The translations under genes were made by a program, and so were the position numbers. The notes under the pieces are model-generated. The model did not search any database. It had not been told where the DNA came from and saw only the letters and a program-made list of their open reading frames with translations. Below are positions 1-5,853 of a stretch of 13,639 bases of DNA, piece by piece. Within the stretch, counting starts at the first letter, position 1; each line of letters opens with the position of its first letter. This stretch comes from JBIOUF01 sp044866695 (lineage in GTDB: Bacteria > Actinomycetota > Actinomycetes > Propionibacteriales > Nocardioidaceae): positions 1 through 13,639 of the forward strand of contig JBIOUF010000302.1 of NCBI GenBank assembly GCA_044866695.1, given 5' to 3'.

Positions 1-1232
1 CGGACCCCCATCTGCCGGACCAGGTCGCTGACGTCGGCGACGGTGAGGAAGTACGACGCGTAGCCGAGCGTGCGGATCACGCCGAGCTCGTCGTCCAGCC
101 GCGCGCGCACCTCCTGCCGCGGGGCACTGCCGTAGCGGCGGGCGAGACCGGCCTCGCAGCGGGCCCGCAGCACCTGGTCGGCCGACCCCGGCCCGTCACC
201 GGACCACAGCTCGGGGACGTGCACCTCGCCCAGCCCCAGGTCGGCCCGGGGGTCCACGACGCACCGGTCGGCCACCACCCGGGTGCGGGCCAGCAGGTCG
301 CGGGCCTCCCGGCCGTCGTGGCCGCCGAGCCCGGCGAACCGGCACACCTCGTCGGCGACCTCGGCCATCTCCTTGCCGGACTTCAAGAACCCCTCGGCGT
401 TGCCCCGGTCGACGTGCCGCAGGTCCAGCGGAACCAGCCGGCGCGCCGCGTCGAGCACGTCGACCGTGGGCGCGTCGGACCGGTCGGCGTAGCGGACCGC
501 GTTGCCGAGCACCGCGCCGAGCCCGGTGTCCCGAGCCAGGCCGGCCATCCGCGCGGCGTGCGGGGAGGAGCCCGGCCCCGAGCCGCGGAGCCGGTGGCTG
601 ACCACCTCCACGAGGAGGTCGGCGGGGCCGAGCAGGCCCCGCCACGGGAGCAGCGCCGCCCGGGCCAGGTCGTCGCGGCGCAGCGTGACCGCGCGGCCGG
701 GCTCGGAGTCCGGGCCGAGCAGGACCAGGACGTCGCGGCCCGCGGCGTGCTGGGCGACCAGGTCCAGCGTGCAGACCGGGTCGCCGCGCTCCCCCGCGAG
801 ATGGGTGGCCGAGACCAGCCGGCACAACGCCGCCCAGCCCTGCCGGCTGGCCGCCAGGAAGGTCGCCCGCGGCAGCCGCGCGTCGCGGAAGGCGCCGCCG
901 CGCACTGGTGTGCGGGCCGGTGTGCGGGCCGGTGCGCGGGCCGGTGTGCGGGTGGGGGTCCGGCCGGTGGCGCGGCTGGAGGCCGGAGGGGACGGGACCG
1001 CCCAGGGATGGAGCGGCGCCATCGCCAGGTCGACCCCGAGTATCGGACGGATGCCGGTCTGCAGGCAGGCCTTGACGAACCGCACCACGCCGTAGGTGCC
1101 GTTGCGGTCGGTCAGCGCCAGGGTGTCCATCTCCTGCTCGGCGGCGCGCTCCACGAGCGCCTGGGGATGGGAGGCGCCGTACTGCAGCGAGTAGCCCGAC
1201 GCTACGTGCAGGTGGACGAACGGGTCGGCCAT
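1..1232 (-). CDS. dnaE2: DnaE-type DNA polymerase III alpha subunit, probable SOS/translesion form (3' part beyond window)
   Basis: This is the N-terminal 410 residues of a C-family replicative-type DNA polymerase; the stop lies off the left edge. The protein opens with a PHP domain (FVHLHVASGYS, residues 5-15, then LALTDRNGTYG at 38-48). Near the window edge it has LGYASYFLTVADV, the conserved entry to the polymerase catalytic domain. The HxH pair (His7, His9) is present, but the usual TDH is TDR (Arg43), so the PHP metal site may be inactive. ATG at 1232 is chosen because an in-frame TGA lies just upstream. It is the third gene of a leftward operon, 21 bp after the HEPN gene. The operon has a LexA box upstream, which favours an inducible error-prone DnaE2/ImuC role over the housekeeping DnaE1; the symbol is inferred on that basis. 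No imuB or imuA homologue is visible in the window. Residues about 89-109 are a TPAR-type repeat encoded by a 12-bp minisatellite. Confidence 0.88.
   Translation of the reverse strand, partial: MADPFVHLHVASGYSLQYGASHPQALVERAAEQEMDTLALTDRNGTYGVVRFVKACLQTGIRPILGVDLAMAPLHPWAVPSPPASSRATGRTPTRTPARAPARTPARTPVRGGAFRDARLPRATFLAASRQGWAALCRLVSATHLAGERGDPVCTLDLVAQHAAGRDVLVLLGPDSEPGRAVTLRRDDLARAALLPWRGLLGPADLLVEVVSHRLRGSGPGSSPHAARMAGLARDTGLGAVLGNAVRYADRSDAPTVDVLDAARRLVPLDLRHVDRGNAEGFLKSGKEMAEVADEVCRFAGLGGHDGREARDLLARTRVVADRCVVDPRADLGLGEVHVPELWSGDGPGSADQVLRARCEAGLARRYGSAPRQEVRARLDDELGVIRTLGYASYFLTVADVSDLVRQMGV
907..966. repeat. 12-bp tandem repeat inside dnaE2
   Basis: Five 12-bp units on the plus strand: GGTGTGCGGGCC twice, GGTGCGCGGGCC, GGTGTGCGGGTG and a degenerate fifth. 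Because the unit is a multiple of three, the polymerase reads through it on the minus strand as repeated Thr/Ala-Pro-Ala-Arg at residues about 89-109. It sits between the GVDLA strand of the PHP domain and the RLPRATFLA segment, so it is probably a surface loop insertion. Confidence 0.85.
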
Positions 1233-1253
1233 GGCTGCTCACGGTCCGCCGGC

Positions 1254-1724
1254 TCAGACCGCCGCCGCGGGGAGGTGCTCGGGCAGCGAGGGATGCCTGG
1301 TGAGCCCCAACGCCTCCTCCACCACGGCCAGGAAGCGGTCGGCGTCGCGCACCAGGTCGTCGGCCTCGCGCTCGGTCACCGCCCGGCGCGACCCCGCCTC
1401 GGCAGCGGCCCGCTTGGCGGCCCCGGCGGCGAAGAAGGCCGCCCACTCCCCGAGCTCGGGGGCCACCTCGGCGAGCAGCACCCAGGCGTTCTTCTGACGG
1501 CGGGGCGATGCGCCGAGAGGGCCTGCGCGGGCTCCGAGGAGAGCCGCAGCGGCGCGCAGGGCCGCAACGTGGGCGTGGGCGTAGCGCAGGCACACCTCCG
1601 GGGTGGTGACCGCCTCGCGGAGCGAGGCGGCGGCCCGCTCGAGATAGGCGTGGGTCGCCGCAGGCAGGCCGTAGGGGCCTACCGGCAGGACCCGCGCGGT
1701 CGGCGGGACAGTCGGCGGGGTCAT
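1254..1724 (-). CDS. SAV_6107-type HEPN domain protein
   Basis: A 156-residue, Ala-rich, helical protein that resembles the actinobacterial SAV_6107 HEPN family. Recognisable blocks are RYAHAHVAALRAAAALL (47-63), NAWVLLAEVAPELGEWAAFFAAGA (residues 79-102) and VTEREADDLVRDADRFLAVVEEAL (residues 116-139). The start is ATG at 1724, preceded six bases upstream by a strong Shine-Dalgarno AAGGAGG; the open frame continues upstream but without such a site. It lies 29 bp after the DUF6504 gene and 21 bp before the polymerase gene, so it is almost certainly co-transcribed with both. HEPN domains are often RNases or nucleotide-binding modules, but I do not see a clear RX4-6H catalytic motif. The molecular function is unknown. 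The LexA-controlled operon with a DnaE polymerase suggests a role in DNA damage response, which is inference. Confidence 0.85.
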   Translation of the reverse strand: MTPPTVPPTARVLPVGPYGLPAATHAYLERAAASLREAVTTPEVCLRYAHAHVAALRAAAALLGARAGPLGASPRRQKNAWVLLAEVAPELGEWAAFFAAGAAKRAAAEAGSRRAVTEREADDLVRDADRFLAVVEEALGLTRHPSLPEHLPAAAV

Positions 1725-1753
1725 CGAGACCTCCTTCTTCTCACGCTGTCGGC

Positions 1754-2128
1754 TCAGTCGCTGCACCCGGTCAGCCGCCAGCTGCCGGCGGTCCAGTCGA
1801 AGACCAGGTCGAACACCCCGCGCCCGGCCGACCGGCCGTGTCCTGCCTCGACCCGCCACACCTCCCGCTCGGCGAGCAGGTCGGGAGCGAGCCCGGCCGC
1901 CCGGGGGGCCTGGTCGAGGGAGGCGGCGTCGTCGGCGGGGTCGGCGCCCAGCACCGAGCGGGCCGCCCGGGACTGCCACCAGGCGCCGGTCTCCACCCAG
2001 TGCGAGACGACGCCGGAGACCTTCCACAGCCGGCCCCGCCACAGGAACTGCTCCGGGCCTTCCACGCGCCCGCCGATCCCGGGCACCAGCCCGCGGCGGA
2101 CCTCGACGAGGTCGTCGTACCGTCGCAT
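1754..2128 (-). CDS. DUF6504 family protein
   Basis: A 124-residue soluble protein matching the DUF6504 family pattern. The N-terminal part reads RRYDDLVEVRRG and PEQFLWRGRLWKVSGVVSHWVE (residues 25-46). The C-terminal part reads EREVWRVEAGHGRSAGRGVF and then DLVFDWTAGSWRL (about 107-119). Tryptophan-rich beta segments and no membrane helix are visible. ATG at 2128 has a good AAAGGAG Shine-Dalgarno upstream; a longer frame to 2218 exists but would run into the leader. It is the first gene of the leftward operon DUF6504-HEPN-DnaE and lies about 95 bp downstream of the LexA box. From memory, DUF6504 genes often neighbour SOS polymerases in actinobacteria. No biochemical function is assigned here. 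A part in the translesion complex is inferred from context. Confidence 0.85.
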   Translation of the reverse strand: MRRYDDLVEVRRGLVPGIGGRVEGPEQFLWRGRLWKVSGVVSHWVETGAWWQSRAARSVLGADPADDAASLDQAPRAAGLAPDLLAEREVWRVEAGHGRSAGRGVFDLVFDWTAGSWRLTGCSD

Positions 2129-2222
2129 CCGGGGCTCCTTTCCGACCGGCGTGGGCGTGCGGTCGAAGCAGTCCGTGAGACGGTGGCCCGGGAGTGGGGT
2201 CGAGGCACCCCCGGCCACCGTC

Positions 2223-2242
2223 GTTCGAACATGTGTTCGAAC
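2223..2242. promoter_or_regulatory. LexA operator (SOS box)
   Basis: GTTCGAACATGTGTTCGAAC is two GTTCGAAC half-sites separated by ATGT. It contains the actinobacterial LexA consensus TCGAAC-N4-GTTCGA without mismatch. It lies between the divergent DUF6504 operon (start 2128, minus) and the YbaK-like gene (start 2344, plus). A plausible minus-strand promoter at 2250-2280 places the operator at about +1 to +21 of the leftward transcript. Control of the leftward cassette is therefore the likely role. Confidence 0.88.
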
Positions 2243-2249
2243 AAGTGCA

Positions 2250-2280
2250 ACGCTACATCGGCCCTCCCCCTCCTCGTCAA
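2250..2280 (-). promoter_or_regulatory. Probable promoter of the SOS cassette
   Basis: On the minus strand TTGACG (2280-2275) and TAGCGT (2255-2250) are separated by 19 bases, a little longer than ideal. The predicted start falls at about 2243, at the edge of the LexA box, so bound LexA would block it. The elements were found by eye only. Confidence 0.5.
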
Positions 2281-2330
2281 CCTCCGACTGCGGAGCTTGG
2301 GGAGGAAGCCCTTCCGTCCCGGCGGCCCGG

Positions 2331-2343
2331 TACCCTCCGGCCC
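2331..2343 (+). promoter_or_regulatory. -10 element of a leaderless transcript (YbaK-like gene)
   Basis: TACCCT at 2331-2336 is followed by seven bases and then the ATG at 2344. This fits a transcript beginning at or next to the start codon. No convincing Shine-Dalgarno or -35 is visible. Confidence 0.55.
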
Positions 2344-2823
2344 ATGGCCGAGCCGACCGAGCACCCGTCGATCACCAGCTTCCGCGCCGCCTGGCAACGG
2401 GCGGGCGGAACCGGGCGCATCGTCGTCCTGCCGGACTCCGTGCACACCGCGGCCCTCGCCGCGGAGGCCCTCGGCTGCGAGGTGGGTGCGATCGCCAACA
2501 GCCTGCTCTTCGACGGCGGGGACGGCCCGGTCCTCGTGCTCACCAGCGGCGCGCACCGCGTCGACACCGCCAAGGTCGCCGCCACGCTGGGGCTCTCGGC
2601 CCTGCACCGGGCCGGTCCCGACTTCGTCCGCACCCATACCGGACAGGCGATCGGCGGCGTCTCGCCGCTCGACCACCCCCGCCCCGTGCCGACCTACCTC
2701 GACCGCGACCTGGCCGCCTACCCCGAGATCTGGACCGCCGCCGGCCATCCCGCCGCCGTCGTCAGCACCAGCTACGACGAGCTGCGCAGGCTCACCGGAG
2801 CCACCGAGCTCGACGTCGCCTGA
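2344..2823 (+). CDS. YbaK/EbsC family aminoacyl-tRNA deacylase homologue
   Basis: A 159-residue protein of the YbaK/EbsC fold, the domain that hydrolyses mischarged aminoacyl-tRNAs (for example Cys-tRNA-Pro or Ala-tRNA-Pro) in trans. Typical blocks are GRIVVLPDSVHTAALAAEAL (residues 25-44), VLVLTSGAHRVDTAKVAATLG (63-83) and the family signature AIGGVSPLDHPRPVPTYLD (102-120). The lysine important in E. coli YbaK (FKTLLV) aligns with Asn52 in ANSLLF. Substrate and activity therefore may differ from YbaK; I believe ANSL is common in this actinobacterial subgroup. ATG at 2344 is supported by the leaderless -10 at 2331. It is divergent from the SOS cassette; its own promoter is separate from the LexA box. 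Confidence 0.87.
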   Translation: MAEPTEHPSITSFRAAWQRAGGTGRIVVLPDSVHTAALAAEALGCEVGAIANSLLFDGGDGPVLVLTSGAHRVDTAKVAATLGLSALHRAGPDFVRTHTGQAIGGVSPLDHPRPVPTYLDRDLAAYPEIWTAAGHPAAVVSTSYDELRRLTGATELDVA

Positions 2824-2832
2824 CCGAAAACC

Positions 2833-2851
2833 GGCTCGCCCCTCCCGAGCC
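2833..2851 (+). terminator. Small hairpin after the YbaK-like gene
   Basis: GGCTCG and CGAGCC form a 6-bp stem with a 7-base loop, starting 10 bases after the stop codon. There is no U-run, so termination is uncertain. It lies just before the -10 of the next gene and might equally be regulatory. Confidence 0.3.
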
Positions 2852-2858
2852 TGCTCTC

Positions 2859-2871
2859 TAGCCTGAGGCGC
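2859..2871 (+). promoter_or_regulatory. -10 element of a leaderless transcript (ATP-grasp gene)
   Basis: TAGCCT at 2859-2864 is followed by seven bases and the GTG at 2872. The spacing is the same as for the neighbouring leaderless genes, and this supports GTG as the start. Confidence 0.5.
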
Positions 2872-4266
2872 GTGGCCGACGCGGACCCCGGCAGGTGGCG
2901 GGCGGTCCTGGGCGAGGTGTTCTGGGACCGCCCGGTGGTCTGCGCGCCGGCCCCGCTGGCCGCGCACACCGACACCGTGCGGATGCTGCGCAACGCCGGC
3001 GCCCGGCGGCCGCTGGTGCTCGCCGACGGGATCGGCGCCGGCCCCGTGCCCGGCCAGGACGAGGCGGAGGTCGTGCGCGTCCACTCCCCACGCACCCGGA
3101 CCGTCAGCGCCGGGGTCCGCAAGGCCGACGCGTTCTGGCGCACCGGCCTCCCCGCCGAGGCCGTCGAGGCCGTCGAGCGCTACGACCCGCGCCGGGAGGG
3201 GCTCTGGGTCGCCGGCCCGTTCGTCGACCCGGCGCCGGCGCTCGGCAGGCCCGTCGCCGGCGGACGACCGGCGGCCTGGGTCGCGCTGGAGGACAAGACC
3301 CGCGCCGACGACCTGTGGGACGCCGTCGGCGTGCCGCGGGCCCGCAGCCAGGTCGTCCCCTGCGAGCAGACCACGCTGGGCCGGGCCGCCGCCGCCCTCG
3401 ACGAGGGGGCCGGCACGGTGTGGACCGGCGACGCGCGCGACGGCGTGCACGGCGCCGGAGAGTACGTCCGCTGGGTCGCCACGCCCGCCGACGCCGCGCG
3501 GGCGCTCGCCCATCTCGTGGTCGCGTGCGACCGGGTGCGGGTGATGCCCTTCCTCGACGGCGTCCCGTGCAGCATCCACGGCTGCGTGCTGCCCGACGGC
3601 GTCGCGGCGTTCCGCCCGGTGGAGCTGGCGATCATGCGCGGCGCGGACCGCCGGTTCGTGTACGGCGGCCTGGGCTCCACCTGGGACCCGCCGGCCGCCG
3701 ACCGGGCGGCGATGCGAGCACTGGTCCGGCGGGTCGGCGAGCACCTGGCGGCCCGGGCGGCGTACCGGGGGTTCTTCGGCGTGGACGGCGTGCTGACCGC
3801 CGACGGGTTCCGGCCCACCGAGCTGAACCCGAGGATGTCCGCCGGCATCCGGCTGCTGGCCCGCACGGCCGACCCGGAGCTGTTCGACCTGCTCCAGCTC
3901 ACCGCGGTGATGGGGCTCGCCCCTCCGATGTCCGCCTCGGAGCTCGAGGAGTGGGCGGTGCCGCTCATGGACACCCGGCGCTTCTGTACGCCGGTCGCGC
4001 ACTCGCCGGCCACGCTGGTCGACCAGCCGCTCGACGTCGCGGTGTCGCTGGACGACGGGCGGCTCCGGCGCGCCGCTCCCGGCTCGGGGCTCATCGTCCA
4101 GGCCGGGCCGAACCCCGCGGGCACCTATGTGCGGCTCATGGTGGACCGGCCCTCGCCCGGTCAGCGGGTGGCCGAGCTGAACGCGGTGCTGATGCGTTTC
4201 CTGGACGCCGAGCTGGGGACCTCGTTCGGCGACCTGGTGGTCGCTCCCGACCTGCGGTGTCGCTGA
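2872..4266 (+). CDS. ATP-grasp domain protein, substrate unknown
   Basis: A 464-residue protein with an N-terminal Rossmann-like pre-ATP-grasp region (about 1-120) and an ATP-grasp domain after it. ATP-binding segments include VALEDKTRADDLWDAVGVPR (residues 137-156, Lys142 likely contacts nucleotide) and VMPFLDGVPCSIHG (224-237). The metal and catalytic strand is GVDGVLTADGFRPTELNPRM (303-322), with Asp305, Glu317 and Asn319. About 100 further residues follow. ATP-grasp enzymes activate a carboxylate as acyl phosphate and ligate it to an amine, thiol or other nucleophile. The overall plan recalls peptide-ligase-like pre-ATP-grasp proteins, but I cannot name the substrate. GTG at 2872 is chosen from the leaderless -10. 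It stands 48 bp after the YbaK-like gene and 73 bp before the FAD oxidoreductase gene, all on the same strand. Each has its own -10, so an operon is not certain. Confidence 0.8.
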   Translation: MADADPGRWRAVLGEVFWDRPVVCAPAPLAAHTDTVRMLRNAGARRPLVLADGIGAGPVPGQDEAEVVRVHSPRTRTVSAGVRKADAFWRTGLPAEAVEAVERYDPRREGLWVAGPFVDPAPALGRPVAGGRPAAWVALEDKTRADDLWDAVGVPRARSQVVPCEQTTLGRAAAALDEGAGTVWTGDARDGVHGAGEYVRWVATPADAARALAHLVVACDRVRVMPFLDGVPCSIHGCVLPDGVAAFRPVELAIMRGADRRFVYGGLGSTWDPPAADRAAMRALVRRVGEHLAARAAYRGFFGVDGVLTADGFRPTELNPRMSAGIRLLARTADPELFDLLQLTAVMGLAPPMSASELEEWAVPLMDTRRFCTPVAHSPATLVDQPLDVAVSLDDGRLRRAAPGSGLIVQAGPNPAGTYVRLMVDRPSPGQRVAELNAVLMRFLDAELGTSFGDLVVAPDLRCR

Positions 4267-4299
4267 GACCGGATCCGCGTGATGGCCGATCCAGGCTGA

Positions 4300-4315
4300 G
4301 CCGCCGGCGGGCGGC
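4300..4315 (+). terminator. GC-rich hairpin after the ATP-grasp gene
   Basis: GCCGCC-GGCG-GGCGGC is a 6-bp perfect stem with a 4-base loop, 34 bases after the stop codon. It has no U-tract. It may be a weak terminator. Confidence 0.3.
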
Positions 4316-4326
4316 GCCGTCGCTCG

Positions 4327-4339
4327 TAGGGTGGCCGCC
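4327..4339 (+). promoter_or_regulatory. -10 element of a leaderless transcript (FAD oxidoreductase)
   Basis: TAGGGT at 4327-4332 lies seven bases before ATG 4340. The placement argues for ATG 4340 over the in-frame GTG at 4331, which overlaps the hexamer. Confidence 0.55.
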
Positions 4340-5653
4340 ATGGCGCGGGTGGTGGTCGTGGGAGGGGGGCTCGGTGGCCTGGCGACGGCGGCCCGGCTGG
4401 CCAGGCTCGGCCACCAGGTGACCGTCCTGGAGCGCCGCGGCCGGCTGGGCGGCGCCGTGGGCGTCGTGGAGCGAGGCGGCTTCCGCTGGGACGCCGGGCC
4501 GGCCGCGACGGCGCTGCCGGCCGTGCTGCGCGACCTGTTCCGCAAGTCCGGGCGCACGCTGGACCGCGAGCTGGCACTGGAGCCCGTCGAGCCGTTCCGC
4601 GAGCACCGGTTCCTCGACGGCGCACGCGTCGCGCTCCCCTCGGCGAGCCGCGCGGCGCAGGTCGCTGCGGTCGACACCGGCCTCGGGGCGGGCGGCCGGG
4701 TGTGGGTGGACTACCTGCGGGGCTTCGCCGAGCCCTGGGAGCTGCTCCGGCGCGACCTGCTCGAGCGGCCGGCCACGGTGGCCCCGGCGGTCCCGACCCG
4801 CCGGTTGCTGCGCGCGCGCCGGAGTCTCCATCGAGCCGCCGGGCGCGCCTTCGCGGACGTGCGGCTGCGCCGCATGGCGACCTACCACGCCGTGACCACG
4901 GGGCAGGACCCGCGTGAGGTGCCGGCCTGGCTGGGACTCGTGGACTACCTCGAGCTCACGTTCGGGGTCTGGACCGCAGCGGGTGGGTTCGCCGAGGTCG
5001 CCAAGGCCCTGGGCGAGCGGCTGCGGGTACGCGGAGTCACGGTGCGGCTGGACACGCGCGCGACCGGCCTCGTCACAGGTTCGGAGGGTCCCCGCGCGGT
5101 GGTCACCGACCGGGGCGAGCTCGCCGCCGACCTCGTGGTGTGGGCAGCCGACCCTCGGGCCCTGCCCGCCGCCGGCGCCCGGCTCCGCACCGAACCTCCC
5201 GCGCCGGCTCCAGCCGTGACGCATCTCGGGCTCGACGGCCCGGTGCCGGACCTGCCGGCCGAGGTGGTGCTGCACGGAGACCGGGCCACGACGGTCGTCC
5301 GGTCCGGTGGGACGGCGCCCCACGGAGGCGCTGCCTGGACCGTGCTGCGGTGGGGTGCGGCGCAGCGCGACCCGCTCACCGAGCTGGCGGGCTGGGGGCT
5401 GGACGTGGCCGGTTCGGTCGTCGTGCGCGAGGACCGGTCGCCGGGTGCGCCGGACGCGCCGTACGGGCCGAGGTGGCGTCGCGGCGACCCGTCCCGGCGG
5501 CTGTCCACCCGGTCGGGCCTGCCCGGGGTGTACGTCGCCGGCGCCCACCCGGCGCTGCTCGGCCTGGTGCCGTTCGTCGGGCTCACCGCGGCGGTGGTCG
5601 CCGACCTGGTCGGACCGGCCGAGCGGTCCGTTGCGGTACGCCGTAGCCGCTGA
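4340..5653 (+). CDS. CrtI/phytoene-desaturase-like NAD(P)/FAD-dependent oxidoreductase
   Basis: A 437-residue flavoprotein. It begins with a dinucleotide-binding fold: VVVVGGGLGGLATAARLARL (residues 4-23), Glu31 at the end of the second strand for the ribose, and RLGGAV (35-40). The C-terminal FAD-binding motif is GVYVAGAHPALLGLVPFVG (residues 396-414). The layout is that of phytoene desaturases and related amine-oxidase-like flavoproteins, although it is somewhat shorter than typical CrtI (about 490-500 residues). The hydride donor is not evident. A polyprenyl diphosphate synthase gene lies 1.2 kb away on the same strand, which makes an isoprenoid substrate thinkable. No phytoene synthase (crtB) is present, so carotenoid synthesis is unproven. 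The gene converges with metF, with the 22-bp repeat between them. Confidence 0.82.
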   Translation: MARVVVVGGGLGGLATAARLARLGHQVTVLERRGRLGGAVGVVERGGFRWDAGPAATALPAVLRDLFRKSGRTLDRELALEPVEPFREHRFLDGARVALPSASRAAQVAAVDTGLGAGGRVWVDYLRGFAEPWELLRRDLLERPATVAPAVPTRRLLRARRSLHRAAGRAFADVRLRRMATYHAVTTGQDPREVPAWLGLVDYLELTFGVWTAAGGFAEVAKALGERLRVRGVTVRLDTRATGLVTGSEGPRAVVTDRGELAADLVVWAADPRALPAAGARLRTEPPAPAPAVTHLGLDGPVPDLPAEVVLHGDRATTVVRSGGTAPHGGAAWTVLRWGAAQRDPLTELAGWGLDVAGSVVVREDRSPGAPDAPYGPRWRRGDPSRRLSTRSGLPGVYVAGAHPALLGLVPFVGLTAAVVADLVGPAERSVAVRRSR

Positions 5654-5705
5654 GCCGACGACGCGCGACCGTGTCGTGGAGCGCGGCGGTCACGGGCACC
5701 CGTCA

Positions 5706-5720
5706 GGGCCTGCGCGGCCC
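5706..5720. terminator. Short hairpin after the oxidoreductase gene
   Basis: GGGCC-TGCGC-GGCCC gives a 5-bp stem about 50 bases after the stop codon, immediately ahead of the 22-bp repeat array. It could contribute to termination between the convergent genes, but there is no U-tract. Confidence 0.25.
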
Positions 5721-5725
5721 ACCAC

Positions 5726-5835
5726 GACTGACGGCTCGACCCACCAAGACTGACGGCTCGACCCACCAAGACTGACGGCTCGACCCACCAGGATTGACGG
5801 CTCGACCCACCAGGACTGACGGGTCGGCGTGGTCG
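5726..5835. repeat. 22-bp tandem repeat between convergent genes
   Basis: Four near-identical 22-bp units start at 5726, 5748, 5770 and 5792, each holding the core ACTGACGGCTCGACCCACCA (ATTGACGG in the fourth). A degenerate fifth unit starts at 5814. They fill most of the 200-bp gap between the oxidoreductase stop (5653) and the metF stop (5854). The arm GGCT-CGA-CCCACCA (5799-5812) can pair imperfectly with TGGTGGG...AGCC (5843-5859), which overlaps the end of metF. The array may therefore fold as a terminator for one or both transcripts. Units are directly adjacent with no unique spacers. Confidence 0.9.
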
Positions 5836-5853
5836 GGTGGTGTGGTGGGTGGG

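Noticed and set aside
219..2861. Very long plus-strand open frame (880 codons) across the SOS cassette
   Set aside because: It is antisense to three recognisable minus-strand genes and has low-complexity Arg/Gly/Pro composition typical of shadow frames in GC-rich DNA.
1771..4677. Minus-strand open frame of 968 codons
   Set aside because: It runs antisense through the YbaK-like and ATP-grasp genes and crosses the LexA region; composition is that of a shadow frame.
5726..5835. Possible CRISPR array
   Set aside because: The 22-bp units abut directly with no spacers, and no cas genes are present.
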